DNA from: Meiothermus cerbereus DSM 11376
Lineage (GTDB): Bacteria; Deinococcota; Deinococci; Deinococcales; Thermaceae
NCBI RefSeq assembly: GCF_000620065.1
Contig: NZ_JHVI01000025.1
Location: 1-58,405 of the forward strand
Length of the DNA stretch: 58,405 nucleotides
Direction: 5' to 3'
How positions within the stretch are numbered: position 1 is the stretch's first letter; each line of letters begins with the position of its first letter. The notes below the pieces were generated by a model, which was not told the DNA's origin, ran no database searches, and saw only the letters and a list, made by a program, of their open reading frames with translations. Shown here one piece after another: positions 26,125 through 36,662 of this stretch. The position numbers and the translations under genes were made by a program.

Positions 26125-26154
26125 AGGTTAGCACGGGCCACACTAAAAAGTCAA
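26125..26154 (-). promoter_or_regulatory. Promoter of the cold shock gene
   Basis: On the minus strand TTGACT (26149-26154) and TAACCT (26125-26130) are spaced 18 bp apart. Confidence 0.6.
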
Positions 26155-26181
26155 CATACGCCGCCTCGTCCAAACCCAAAA

Positions 26182-26205
26182 ACACGGTTTTACCGCGTGT
26201 GAAGG
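26182..26205 (-). terminator. Probable terminator of the CMD-Nudix unit
   Basis: Downstream of the Nudix stop on the minus strand, ACACGCGGT pairs with ACCGTGT and TTTTT follows. The stem has one mismatch. Confidence 0.6.
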
Positions 26206-26240
26206 GTGCGATCACAACCCCATGCGGCTTTCGGCTTGGT

Positions 26241-26708
26241 TTACTCGAGCTCCTCCACCCGCCCCACCGTCTGGTTGTCCTCGTGGTAGGTAAAGCGCAG
26301 CATGGGGCGAATGCCCAGCAAGACCTGGGGCAGCCAGTAGGGTACGTCGGCCCACATCTGATCTAGCGGCAGTGCGTCGAGGTCAAACCACTGCGGCCGG
26401 ATTTCGCCGGACTCTTGCGGCTCGCCCTCCCAGAACTCCAGGCGAAACACGTGCACGGTGCGGTTCCAGTCTGGGTTTGCCGGAAACAAAAACTCCAGTC
26501 GGGCGGCATACCAGAGGTTCTGCGGCCTGGCCGACAGGCGGCACTCCTCCCAGAGTTCGCGTACAGCCGCCATGGCCAGGGTCTCGCCGGCCTCGAGCTT
26601 GCCACCAAAACCCACATACCTGCCCGCCCCAAAACCCGTCTTTTTGAGCCCCAGCAAGATGCGGTGCTGGGGCCGATCCAGCGGCAAAACCAGCACATTG
26701 CAGAGCAT
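26241..26708 (-). CDS. Nudix hydrolase, MTH1/MutT-like
   Basis: This 155-residue enzyme hydrolyses a nucleoside diphosphate-linked substrate. The Nudix box is GGKLEAGETLAMAAVRELWE followed by ECRL. The catalytic REXXEE core is intact, but the usual Gly near the end of the box is Arg. FGAGRYVGFGGKLEAGE resembles MTH1-type enzymes that remove oxidised purine triphosphates, so nucleotide-pool cleaning is likely but unproven. It overlaps the upstream CMD gene by a base, indicating one operon. Confidence 0.85.
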   Translation of the reverse strand: MLCNVLVLPLDRPQHRILLGLKKTGFGAGRYVGFGGKLEAGETLAMAAVRELWEECRLSARPQNLWYAARLEFLFPANPDWNRTVHVFRLEFWEGEPQESGEIRPQWFDLDALPLDQMWADVPYWLPQVLLGIRPMLRFTYHEDNQTVGRVEELE

Positions 26709-27064
26709 TATTCCCCCGTAGTCTGGCGCTTGCGCAGCAGAGCATGAAAGGTTTTCATGGCCCCCAGTGCGTTGGGAAAGCCCACAAACAGCGCCGACTG
26801 GATAATGGTCTCGCGCACTTCCTGCTCGGTCGCGCCGTTGCGCAGAGCCCCCTCGAGGTGCGTGGCAATCTCCTTGGGCGCACCCAGGGCAATCAGGCTG
26901 GTAATGGCCAGCAGCTCACGGGTCTTCAGATCCAGACCCGGGCGGGCCAGCACCTCTTCGTAGGCAAAATCGCGGATGTAGGCGTACAGGTCGGGGTCTA
27001 CCTCGCGGAGGTTTTGTTTGATGGCCTCAAAGTTATCACCCCAGATGGCTTTGCGAATGCTCAT
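26708..27064 (-). CDS. Carboxymuconolactone decarboxylase-family protein
   Basis: This 118-residue helical protein has the CMD fold, with DLKTRELLAITSLIALGAP and HLEGALRNGATEQEVRETII. It lacks the CxxC pair of AhpD peroxidases, so a thiol peroxidase role is unlikely and a decarboxylase or structural role is open. It is the first gene of a unit with the Nudix enzyme. Confidence 0.86.
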   Translation of the reverse strand: MSIRKAIWGDNFEAIKQNLREVDPDLYAYIRDFAYEEVLARPGLDLKTRELLAITSLIALGAPKEIATHLEGALRNGATEQEVRETIIQSALFVGFPNALGAMKTFHALLRKRQTTGE

Positions 27065-27110
27065 GTGGGTCAGTCTGTTCGCTGGCTACATGCACGTCAA
27101 GGGCTGAGGG

Positions 27111-27797
27111 TTACAACTCCTCTACCCGGCCCGTTGCATACGTGACCACCCTGGTCAGGTCGTGCAGCGCATTGGGATTCTCTTTATAAGGGTCAAACAA
27201 GATGGGCCGAACCCCGGCAGCCAAAGCCCCCTTGATGTCGTCCTCGGAGTCGCCCACGTGCAGGGCCTGCGGGGGCTCAACCTGCAAGGCACGCAGCACC
27301 ACCTGGAAGAGGCGGGGGTCGGGCTTGGCCACGCCCTCCAAGGCCGAAACCCCGATGTAGTCAAAGAACCCCGCCAGGCCAGTGGCCTGTAAGACCCCTG
27401 GCAGGGTCCAGTCCCAGTTGGATACCACCCCCAGCCTGAAACCCAGGCCTTTCAGTTCGGCCAGCACCTCCTTAGCCCCCGGCGTAATCGGCCAGACCTG
27501 CGGACTCTGCCAGTGTTCTTTCAGGTAGTCTGCGACCTCATCGGCGTAGGCCCCCAGTCCAATGCCGTCCATGATCTCCCAGTGAAAAGCCCGCCAAAAA
27601 GAAAGCGCCGTGGCCTCGTCGGTAGCGCGCATGTGATGGTCTGAGTAGTGTGCATAAGCGTCCTTCATGGCCTGGGGAAGGCGCTTCAAGTCGGCCTGCT
27701 GGGCCAGGCCCTTGGCTTCCAAAATGGGCCATAGCCAGTACTTGGGATGCCCCAGAATAAGGGTATCGCCGACATCAAACAACACCGCACGAATCAT
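27111..27797 (-). CDS. HAD-superfamily hydrolase, HDHD3-like
   Basis: This 228-residue cytosolic protein has all four HAD motifs: FDVGDTL (Asp8 nucleophile), VVSNWD, KPDPRLF, and HVGDSEDDI. The residue two after the nucleophile is Gly10, where canonical phosphatases have a catalytic Asp. The cap region (about 20-95) is helical. Substrate unknown. ATG 27797 is chosen because it begins the HAD fold and lies exactly 7 nt after TAGTAT; an upstream extension in frame has no such signals. Confidence 0.85.
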   Translation of the reverse strand: MIRAVLFDVGDTLILGHPKYWLWPILEAKGLAQQADLKRLPQAMKDAYAHYSDHHMRATDEATALSFWRAFHWEIMDGIGLGAYADEVADYLKEHWQSPQVWPITPGAKEVLAELKGLGFRLGVVSNWDWTLPGVLQATGLAGFFDYIGVSALEGVAKPDPRLFQVVLRALQVEPPQALHVGDSEDDIKGALAAGVRPILFDPYKENPNALHDLTRVVTYATGRVEEL

Positions 27798-27804
27798 GCC
27801 CCCA

Positions 27805-27810
27805 ATACTA
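27805..27810 (-). promoter_or_regulatory. -10 box TAGTAT of the HAD gene, leaderless type
   Basis: TAGTAT is separated by 7 nt (TGGGGGC) from ATG 27797. The G-rich spacer could weakly act as a ribosome-binding site. Confidence 0.5.
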
Positions 27811-27989
27811 CCCCGACAGAATGAAAACATCGGTAAGCGACCTGGTGTTCGGTTGCCCCCACCCCCCAGGCATGATAGGCTCTTGGCGTTGTTCACCAGA
27901 TTGTCCTGCGAGGCAATGAAGAACAACAAGTGATCCCTGGTGAGAAAACCTCAAGAAAAAGTCACTTCTGTGGTGAAGGGGGTACAGCG

Positions 27990-29300
27990 ATGATCGAGCG
28001 CTACCAGACCCCCGAGATGCGGGTCATCTGGAGCGAGGCGCGCAAGTACCAGGTATGGGCCGAGGTGGAGATGCTGGCCCTGGAAGCCTGGGAGAAACTG
28101 GGGAAGGTGCCGGGCGGGACTGCCCAGCGTTTGCGCCAAGCCTTGCAGCAAAAACCCATCGATGAGGCCTTTGCCCGCCGGGTAGACCAGATCGAAGCCG
28201 AAACCCGCCACGATATCGTAGCCTTTACCCGGGCCCTCACCGAGTGGACGGGCGATAGCGACGCAGCCCGCTGGCTGCACCTGGGCCTGACCAGCACCGA
28301 CGTGGTAGACACCGCGCAAAACCTGTTGCTGGTCGAAGCCCTGGGCCTGATTGAGCAAGAGCTGGATAAGGCTCTGGTCGCCCTGAAAAACCTGGCCGTG
28401 CGGCACAAGCATCTGCCGGCGGTAGGGCGCACCCACGGGGTACACGCCGAACCGACCAGTTTTGGCCTGCGCTTTTTGGCTTTTTATGCCGCCCTGCTGC
28501 GCGATGTAGGCCGCTTAAAGAAGGCCCGCGAAGGCATCCGGGTGGTTATGCTTTCGGGCTCGGTAGGAAATTATGCCCATGTCGAACCCGCGGTAGAAGC
28601 CTGGGTTGCCCAAAGGCTGGGTTTTTCGATCGAGCCAGCTTCGACCCAGGTGGTACCGCGCGACCGCCACGCCGAGCTGATGAGCGCGTTGGCGATTCTG
28701 GGGGCCAACCTCGAGCGCATCGCGGTGGAGCTGCGCCATCTGCAGCGCACCGAGGTGCTGGAAACCCAGGAGCCTTTCGGCTACAAACAAACGGGCTCCT
28801 CCTCCATGCCCCACAAAAAAAACCCGGTGGCCCTGGAGAACCTCTCGGGGCTGGCCCGGCTGTTGCGCAGCAACCTGCAGGCCGAGCTGGAAAATGTGGC
28901 CCTCTGGCACGAGCGCGACATCTCGCACAGCTCGGTGGAGCGGGTGATCCTGCCCGACTCCACCACCCTGGCCCACTACATGCTGCGCCGCTTAGGGCGG
29001 GTGCTGGAAGGGCTGGTGGTGTTTGAGGACAACATCCGGCGCAACCTCGAGCTGACCCGCGGCCTGGTCTACTCCCAGCGGGTGCTGGGCCTCTTGATTG
29101 AGGCCGGTATGGAACGCACCACAGCCTATGAGGTGGTGCAGCGCAATGCCCTCAAAAGCTGGGCCGAGGGGCTGGGCCTCAGGGAACTGCTCGAGGCCGA
29201 CCCGGCCTGCCCCCTGAAGGGCGAAGCACTGGCCCGGGCTTTCGACCCCAGTTACTTTTTGCGCCATGTGGATACCATCTACGCCCGCTTTGGGCTGTAG
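27990..29300 (+). CDS. purB: Adenylosuccinate lyase
   Basis: This 436-residue homotetrameric lyase splits SAICAR to AICAR and adenylosuccinate to AMP. The superfamily signature GSSSMPHKKNP is at about residue 265. The His/Thr/Ser segments GLTSTDVVDTAQN and VGRTHGVHAEPTSFG are present. ATG 27990 follows GAAGGGGG and matches the family start; the frame is open 60 nt further up without signals. It heads the purine operon. No purine riboswitch is visible upstream. Confidence 0.95.
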   Translation: MIERYQTPEMRVIWSEARKYQVWAEVEMLALEAWEKLGKVPGGTAQRLRQALQQKPIDEAFARRVDQIEAETRHDIVAFTRALTEWTGDSDAARWLHLGLTSTDVVDTAQNLLLVEALGLIEQELDKALVALKNLAVRHKHLPAVGRTHGVHAEPTSFGLRFLAFYAALLRDVGRLKKAREGIRVVMLSGSVGNYAHVEPAVEAWVAQRLGFSIEPASTQVVPRDRHAELMSALAILGANLERIAVELRHLQRTEVLETQEPFGYKQTGSSSMPHKKNPVALENLSGLARLLRSNLQAELENVALWHERDISHSSVERVILPDSTTLAHYMLRRLGRVLEGLVVFEDNIRRNLELTRGLVYSQRVLGLLIEAGMERTTAYEVVQRNALKSWAEGLGLRELLEADPACPLKGEALARAFDPSYFLRHVDTIYARFGL

Positions 29301-29338
29301 AGGGGTACTATTAAGCTACCTGGCTTTCAGAGGTTCGT

Positions 29339-30064
29339 ATGGAAAAACTTTACGAGGGCAAAGCCAAAATCATCTATCCCGGCCCCGAGGCTGGCCTGGT
29401 GCGGGTCTACTTCAAGGACGACGCCACCGCCTTCAACGGGCAAAAGCGGGCCCAGATTGCCGGTAAGGGGGTGGTTAACAACCAGGTTTCGGCTGCGCTT
29501 TTTCGCTATCTGGAAGACCAGGGCATCCCCACCCACTTTGTAAAGCTGCTATCCGAGCGGGAAATGCTGGTGAAAAAAGTGCACATTGTGCCCCTCGAGG
29601 TCATCGTGCGTAACCGCACCGCCGGAACCTTCTCCCGGCGCTACGGGGTGGAGGAAGGCCGGGTGCTGCCAAAGCCCCTGCTGGAGTTCTCCTACAAAAA
29701 CGATGCCCTGGGCGACCCCCTCATCTACCCCGAGGCGGCCCTGGCCCTGGGGCTTCTTAGCGAGGACGAGCTGGAACGCATCCGCGAACTGGCCCTCTGG
29801 ATCAACACTTTGCTCAAGGACTACTTTGCCCAGCGCAACCTCGAGCTCGTAGACTTTAAGCTCGAGTTTGGCCGCCTAGAGGATGGCCGCTTGGTGCTGG
29901 CCGACGAGATCTCGCCCGACACCATGCGCCTGTGGGAGATGGGAACCGGCGAAAAAATGGACAAAGACCGCTTCCGCCGCGACCTAGGCGGGGTGGAGGA
30001 AGCCTACCAGGAAGTGCTGCGGCGGGTGCTCGCAGGGGTTTATACCAAGTCTGATTATGAATGA
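29339..30064 (+). CDS. purC: SAICAR synthetase
   Basis: This 241-residue enzyme joins aspartate to CAIR using ATP, the step before PurB. It begins KLYEGKAKIIY, has KVHIVPLEVIVRNRTAGTFS and the signature LVDFKLEFG near residue 178, then LADEISPDTMRLWE. It lies 38 bp after purB, with AGAGG before its ATG. A strong hairpin separates it from purS. Confidence 0.96.
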   Translation: MEKLYEGKAKIIYPGPEAGLVRVYFKDDATAFNGQKRAQIAGKGVVNNQVSAALFRYLEDQGIPTHFVKLLSEREMLVKKVHIVPLEVIVRNRTAGTFSRRYGVEEGRVLPKPLLEFSYKNDALGDPLIYPEAALALGLLSEDELERIRELALWINTLLKDYFAQRNLELVDFKLEFGRLEDGRLVLADEISPDTMRLWEMGTGEKMDKDRFRRDLGGVEEAYQEVLRRVLAGVYTKSDYE

Positions 30065-30113
30065 CCTAAAAGGTTGGAAGAGAGTCCCTCGGACGCGCCA
30101 AGTGGCGCGGCAG

Positions 30114-30140
30114 GTGAGTGGCGCTATGTGCGCCACTCAC
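30114..30140 (+). promoter_or_regulatory. Perfect 11-bp hairpin between purC and purS
   Basis: GTGAGTGGCGC and GCGCCACTCAC flank a 5-nt loop. No T run follows, so it is not a classical terminator. It may stabilise or process the polycistronic mRNA. Confidence 0.6.
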
Positions 30141-30160
30141 GCGCAGGATGGGTATTAGCT

Positions 30161-30412
30161 ATGAAATACCATATAACCCTCTTAATTGAGCTCAAAGACG
30201 GCATCCTCGACCCGCAGGGACGCGCGGTGGAAGGTGTTTTGCAGGGTCTGGAGTACCCGGTCGAAAACGTGCGGGTAGGGCGGGTGCTGGAGATGGAGCT
30301 CGAGGCCCAAAGCGAGTCGGACGCCAGGGCCGCTGCGCACAACATCGGTAAAGCCCTATCCAACCCGGTGATGGAAGTGTTCGTGGTCGAGGCGGTGAAG
30401 GAGCTGGTATGA
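30161..30412 (+). CDS. purS: FGAM synthase subunit PurS
   Basis: This 83-residue subunit bridges PurQ and PurL in the three-part FGAM synthase. It begins [19 protein letters not shown] and ends [15 protein letters not shown], both typical. ATG 30161 is the family start, so an 87-nt upstream extension of the frame through the hairpin is not used. It overlaps purQ by 4 bp. Confidence 0.94.
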   Translation: MKYHITLLIELKDGILDPQGRAVEGVLQGLEYPVENVRVGRVLEMELEAQSESDARAAAHNIGKALSNPVMEVFVVEAVKELV

Positions 30413-31113
30413 AGGTTGCGGTGGTTCAGTTCCCCGGTTCCAACTGTGACCAGGATGCGCTCTGGGCCCTGCAGATGGTGGGGCTAAAAGCTGAGCTGGT
30501 CTGGCACACCGCGCGGAACCTCGAGGGCTTTCAGGCCGTGCTCTTGCCCGGTGGCTTCTCCTACGGCGACTACCTGCGGGCCGGGGCTTTAGCCAAGTTT
30601 TCGCCCGTGATGCAGGAGGTGCGGCGGCTGGCCGAGCGGGGCCACCCGGTGGTGGGTATCTGCAATGGCTTTCAGGTGCTCACCGAAGCCGGGCTGTTGC
30701 CAGGGGCGCTTCTGGCCAACACCAACCTGCACTTCACCTGTAAAGAGGTGTTTCTGCGGGTCGAGCGCACCGACCTGCCCTTCACCAGCAGCTATAAACC
30801 AGGGCAGGTGGTGCGAATCCCCATCGCCCACGGCGAGGGCCGCTACTACGCCGACCCCCAAACGCTGGAAGCCCTCGAGCAAAACCGCCAGGTGGTCTTC
30901 CGCTATGCGCCAGACCCCAGCACGCCTGGCACGGCAGGGGAGGCTTTCAACCCCAACGGTTCGCTCAATCACATTGCGGGTATCGTCAATACAGCAGGCA
31001 ATGTGCTGGGCATGATGCCCCACCCCGAACGCGCCGTAGAGGAAACGCTGGGCTCCGCCGACGGACTGCCCTTCTTTATCAGCCTGAAACAAGCCCTCGA
31101 GGTAGTGGCCTGA
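30409..31113 (+). CDS. purQ: FGAM synthase glutaminase subunit PurQ
   Basis: This 234-residue class I glutaminase releases ammonia from glutamine for PurL. The nucleophile Cys is in [15 protein letters not shown] and the His/Glu pair is in [10 protein letters not shown]. It begins [15 protein letters not shown]. It is translationally coupled to purS. Confidence 0.96.
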   Translation: MKVAVVQFPGSNCDQDALWALQMVGLKAELVWHTARNLEGFQAVLLPGGFSYGDYLRAGALAKFSPVMQEVRRLAERGHPVVGICNGFQVLTEAGLLPGALLANTNLHFTCKEVFLRVERTDLPFTSSYKPGQVVRIPIAHGEGRYYADPQTLEALEQNRQVVFRYAPDPSTPGTAGEAFNPNGSLNHIAGIVNTAGNVLGMMPHPERAVEETLGSADGLPFFISLKQALEVVA

Positions 31114-31140
31114 GTCGAACCAAAAACAGGAGGTAACGGC

Positions 31141-31890
31141 ATGACCATCAAAGCAATCACTTTCGACTTCTGGGGCACCCTTTTCATCGAAGGCCCGGAG
31201 TACGCCGGGCAGGTCAAAAACCTGCGCAACGAGATCCTGCTGGACGCAGCCTCCGAAGCCGGGATTCCTGCCGAACCCGCCGCAGTCATGGAGGCCTGGC
31301 GGCAGGCCGCTTTGGACTTCGATGCGGCCTGGAACGCCGGTCAGGTCATGACCCCCTTCGAACGGGTCACGCGCATTTTTGCCTACCTGGGCCTGCCTTA
31401 CGACGAGGGGCAGGTCGCCCTCACCACCCAGCGCATCGTCGAGGCGGCCCTGCAGGGCAACCTGATCCCGCTGCCAGGGGTGCTCGAGGCCCTGCCCCGG
31501 CTGGCCCAGCACTACACCCTGGGCATCGTGTCGGATACCGGCGTTTCCACCGGGCACATCCTGCGCGAGCAGCTCAAACGCCACAAGCTGCACGACCTGT
31601 TCAGCGGTTTTTCCTTCTCCGACGAGACCGGCGTGGTCAAGCCCAAGCCCGAGGCCTTCCTGGCCGCGCTGGACGAGATGGGGGCCAAGCCTCAGGAAGC
31701 CCTGCACGTGGGCGATATACCCCGCACCGACATCGCCGGAGCCTTCCAAACCGGCTACCCCTACGCGGTGCTCTACACCGGGCACACCCACCGCAACGGG
31801 CAGCCCGAGCCCACCGCCCGCATCAGCAACCACCAGGAGCTTATCCCGCTGCTCAAGGATGTAATCGGGCATCCACCGAGGGCCCTGTAA
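31141..31890 (+). CDS. HAD-family hydrolase inside the purine operon
   Basis: This 249-residue protein sits between purQ and purL, overlaps purL by one base, and starts after AGGAGG, so it is surely co-expressed. HAD motifs are FDFWGTL (Asp9), [16 protein letters not shown] and [10 protein letters not shown]. The catalytic second Asp of phosphatases is replaced by Trp11, and motif IV ends in RTD rather than the usual DxxND. It could be a specialised nucleotidase, a pathway-intermediate repair enzyme, or a non-phosphatase. The function is unknown. Confidence 0.85.
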   Translation: MTIKAITFDFWGTLFIEGPEYAGQVKNLRNEILLDAASEAGIPAEPAAVMEAWRQAALDFDAAWNAGQVMTPFERVTRIFAYLGLPYDEGQVALTTQRIVEAALQGNLIPLPGVLEALPRLAQHYTLGIVSDTGVSTGHILREQLKRHKLHDLFSGFSFSDETGVVKPKPEAFLAALDEMGAKPQEALHVGDIPRTDIAGAFQTGYPYAVLYTGHTHRNGQPEPTARISNHQELIPLLKDVIGHPPRAL

Positions 31891-34090
31891 TGCAAGAAAC
31901 CCTTTCTTCCCTCCTCCAGGAAACCGGCATCCCATTGGCGGAGTATGAAGAAATTGTGCGCCTATTGGGGCGCGAGCCCAACCGGCTCGAGCTCTACTTA
32001 TTCAAGGTGATGTGGAGCGAGCACTGCTCCTACAAAAACTCCCGCCCCCTGCTGCGCCTGTTGCCCAAAGAGGGCCCCTCGGTGCTACAGGGCCCCGGCG
32101 AAAACGCGGGGGTGGTGGAGATTGGCGAAGGCTGGGCCGTAGCCTTCAAAATCGAGAGCCACAACCATCCCTCGGCAGTAGAACCCGTCCAGGGCGCGGC
32201 CACCGGGGTGGGGGGCATCATCCGCGACATCGTGGCCATGGGGGCCCGGCCCATCGCCCTATTGAACTCGCTGCGCTTTGGCCAGCCCGACCACCCCCGC
32301 ACGCGCCACCTGCTGCGGGGGGTGGTGGAGGGCATCGCCCACTACGGCAACGCCATTGGCGTGCCCACGGTGGGGGGCGAGGTCTACTTTCACCCGGACT
32401 ACCAGGAGAACCCCCTGGTCAACGCTATGTGTGTGGGGCTTTTGCGGGTGGAGGAGCTCAAGAAAAGCCGCGCCTCGCTTGCGCGCCCGATCTACTATGT
32501 GGGCTCCAAGACAGGGCGTGACGGCATCGGGGGGGCGGCTTTTGCCTCGGAGGAACTATCGGAGGAAAACGAGTCCAAACGGCCCAGCGTGCAGGTAGGC
32601 GACCCCTTCATGGGCAAGCTGACCATGGAACTGACTCTCGAGGCCATCCGGCAGGATCTGGTGGAGGGCGTGCAGGACATGGGCGCGGCAGGGCTCACCT
32701 CCTCCCTTTCTGAGCTGGCCCACAAGTCGGGGCTGGGCCTCGAGCTCGACCTCGACCGGGTCCCCCAGCGCGAGGCGGGTATGAACCCCCTGGAGCTCAT
32801 GCTCTCGGAATCCCAGGAGCGCATGGTGCTGGTGCCCAGGCCCGGCAAGGAAAAAGACCTGGAAGCCCTGGCCGCGCATTACGGCCTGGACGCCGTCCCG
32901 GTGGCCCGCACCATCGCCCAGCCGGTGTTCCGGGTGCTCCAGCAGGGCCAGGTGGTGGCCGAGGTGCCCACCGGCGCCCTGGCCGACTGCCCCACCTACA
33001 CCCGCGAGGGCCGTGAAGACCCCGCCATCGCCCGGCTCAGGGAAGTGGACCTGGGCACATTGCCGGTGCCCTCTAAGCTGCAAGAAATCCTCCCGCAGCT
33101 CTTGGCCTCGCCCAACCTGTGCAGCCGGGCCCCCATCTACGAGCGCTACGACCACCAGGTGGGCACCAACACCGTGCTGGTTCCCGGCAAGGGCGATGCC
33201 GCCATCCTGCGCATCAAGGGCACCCGGCGGGGCCTGGCGGTCAAGGTGGACGCCAACCCCCGCTACGCCAAGCTCTCACCCCGCCTGGGGGCCCAGCACG
33301 CCCTGGCCGAAGCCGCCCGCAACGTGAGCGTGGTGGGCGGGCGGCCGCTGGCCTACACCGACGGCCTCAACTGCGGCAACCCCGAGACCCCTAAGGGCTA
33401 CTTCGAGCTTTCCGAGACCATCCAGGGCCTGGCGGAGGCCTCGAGGGCCCTGGGCCTTCCGGTGGTCTCGGGCAATGTTTCGCTCTACAACGAAGGCCCC
33501 AACTACCGCATTCCACCCACCCCGATGGTGGGGGTGGTGGGGTTACTGGAGAACCTCGAGCGCCGCGCCGAGCTGGGGTTTAGAAAAGCGGGCGAGTTTA
33601 TTGTTCTCATCGGCAATCAGGAGGGCCACCTGGGGGCTTCCGAGTACCTGTGGGTGGTGCACGGCCAGGAGGCCGGGAACCCCCCACCCCTCGACCTTAC
33701 CCTGGAGGCCAGCGCACAGGCCGCCATCCGCGAGCTCATCGAGCGGGGCTGGGTCCGTACTGCCCACGACCTGGCCGAAGGTGGGCTGGCGGTAGCGCTG
33801 GCCGAGATGTGCCTTCCGTATGGTCTGGGGGCCACCATCGAAATTCGCAGCCAGGCCCGGCCCGATGCCCTGCTCTTTGGCGAAGCCCCCAGCCGTATCC
33901 TTTTCACCATCGCGCCAGCCCAGCTTCAGATGGCCGTGTGGGTGCTGGAAAACCACGGCCTGCCCTACCACATTCTGGGCCAGGTCGGCGGCACCAAGCT
34001 CACCATCCTGATGCCCAAAGAGCGCCTGGAGTGGAGTGTGGCCGCCTTGCAAAGGGCCTGGGCAGCCCCGCTCAGGGAGGTGCTGCCGTG

Positions 34091-34091
<1 letters not shown>
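31890..34091 (+). CDS. purL: FGAM synthase large subunit PurL, small type
   Basis: This 733-residue ATP-dependent subunit converts FGAR to FGAM with ammonia from PurQ and needs PurS. The N-terminal [36 protein letters not shown] and [13 protein letters not shown]-type segment ([15 protein letters not shown]) are diagnostic. Length fits the purS-dependent type rather than the 1,290-residue fused type. It abuts purF with a one-base overlap. Confidence 0.97.
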
Positions 34092-35487
<1,396 letters not shown>

Positions 35488-35488
<1 letters not shown>

Positions 35489-35598
35489 TATGAACCCCGC
35501 CTGAATCGTTTGGTTAGGGAGAGGTTAGGGCGCCATCTTTTTTCAGGCTGATGCTGCCCGCGCTGCAGGCGGGGGCCCCAAAAAAGAACAAATCATAC
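35488..35598 (-). repeat. Hairpin repeat family 1, copy D (diverged, reverse)
   Basis: The ATATGAACCCCGCCTGA start and the GGGGGCCCC...AAAAGAACAAATCA end match the reverse complement of copies A, B and E, but the centre has changed. It begins at the last base of the purF stop codon. Confidence 0.65.
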
Positions 35599-35750
35599 CG
35601 GATTCAAAAAGATAATCTTCAAATAAAAAGCGCTAAGAGGCTATCTTTTTGAATCCTAGAGCACACCCCTCGCTGCGCTCGGCGAAGAAAGCGTATCCCT
35701 TTGGTCGGGTTAGTTCGACACCGTTCGGTGACGAACTAACCGAATCTGGT
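35599..35750 (+). repeat. Hairpin repeat family 2, copy 1
   Basis: The element starts with the hairpin GGATTCAAAAAGAT/ATCTTTTTGAATCC (35600-35613 and 35643-35656). It continues AGAGCACACCCCT and CTCGGCGAAGA, and ends with a second hairpin built on GGTTAGTTCG/CGAACTAACC. A longer relative lies at 41919-42132 on the other strand. It is flanked on both sides by family 1 copies D and E. Confidence 0.8.
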
Positions 35751-35752
35751 AT

Positions 35753-35885
35753 CATATGAACCCCACCTGATGCTTTCTGTTTAGGGCAGGTTAAAGCCCG
35801 CCAGATGCATGGGCAGCTCCTGGCACAGCTTCAGGTGGGGGCCCCAGCAAAAAGAACAAATCAAAGACATTTCTTATCAAAATGA
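35753..35885 (-). repeat. Hairpin repeat family 1, copy E (reverse)
   Basis: It is nearly identical to the reverse complement of copies A and B, including CAGGTGGGGGCCCCAGCAAAA. With copy D and the family 2 element it fills the 446-bp gap between purF and ribH; nothing else is seen there. Confidence 0.85.
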
Positions 35886-35934
35886 TGAACCGGCCCAACC
35901 CTGGCTTTACCACACTGCCCAGGCCTGGTTTTGT

Positions 35935-36429
35935 TCAGATGCGCGGGGCCATTTTCTCTGAGGCGTGCTCCAGCACCCGCAGAAGCTGCACCATCTCCAC
36001 CGCGCTGTACAGCGCTTCAGCCCCCTTGTTGCCCGCCTTGCCCCCCGCCCTGGCCTCGGCCTGTTCGGAGGTGTCGGTGGTAAGCACCCCAAAAGCCACC
36101 GGCTTCTCGCTTTCCAGCATGGCCTGCATCAGGCCGCTGGCCGCCTGCGCACTGACGTATTCAAAATGGGGGGTTTCGCCCCGGATTACCGCCCCCAGGG
36201 CCACCACCCCGTCCACCTCGGGATGGCGGGCCAGCCGCTTGGCGGCTAAGGGTAGCTCGAACGAGCCGGGCACCCAGACCACCAGGGCTTCCTCGGCGGG
36301 GCCACCCAGGCGGGCGTAGGCCTCGAGGGCGCCCTCGAGAAGCGCCTTGGTCACCCGCTCATTGAATCTACTCACCGCAAAAGCTAGACGAACATCCTGT
36401 GCCGAAAGGGTGGCTTGCAAATGCTTCAT
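35935..36429 (-). CDS. ribH: 6,7-dimethyl-8-ribityllumazine synthase
   Basis: This 164-residue enzyme makes lumazine, the substrate of riboflavin synthase, and forms capsid-like assemblies in many bacteria. Active-site segments are AFAVSRFNERVTKALLEGAL, VWVPGSFELPLAAKRLA and GAVIRGETPHFEYV. It is transcribed divergently from the ribD-ribE-ribBA unit, whereas many bacteria keep ribH as the last gene of that operon. No riboswitch is seen on its own strand. Confidence 0.95.
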   Translation of the reverse strand: MKHLQATLSAQDVRLAFAVSRFNERVTKALLEGALEAYARLGGPAEEALVVWVPGSFELPLAAKRLARHPEVDGVVALGAVIRGETPHFEYVSAQAASGLMQAMLESEKPVAFGVLTTDTSEQAEARAGGKAGNKGAEALYSAVEMVQLLRVLEHASEKMAPRI

Positions 36430-36519
36430 AGCGCCATACTAGGGCATCGCCGTGCGGCAGACAATGTGGCCTGTGGCCAAAAAAACCACCGGCGTCTTGC
36501 CTAAACTTGCACTTGCCCT

Positions 36520-36632
36520 CCTTCGGGGCAGGGTGCAAATCCCGACCGGCGGTAAAAGCCCGCGAAGCCCTTTTTGGGGCCCGATCCGGTGAAACTCCGG
36601 GGCCGACGGTAAAAGTCCGGATGGAAGAAGGA
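36520..36632 (+). ncRNA. FMN riboswitch (RFN element)
   Basis: The conserved RFN blocks occur in order: GGGGCAGGGTGCAAATCCC, GACCGGCGGTAAAAGCCCGC, GATCCGGTGAAACTCCGG, and GCCGACGGTAAAAGTCCGGA followed by TGG. It precedes ribD and should repress the rib unit when FMN is abundant. A following hairpin (TGGTCGAA/TTCGACCG, about 36638-36658) lies just before the ribD start, so control may be at translation or termination. Confidence 0.96.
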
Positions 36633-36662
36633 GGTGATGGTCGAACACTTTCGACCGTCCAT

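Noticed and set aside
30589-31935. 448-codon minus-strand frame opposite purQ and the HAD gene
   Set aside because: It is opposite two well-supported genes and has no recognisable domain.
33650-34090. N-terminal extension of purF within purL
   Set aside because: PurF must begin just before its nucleophile Cys; ATG 34091 gives the normal short propeptide.
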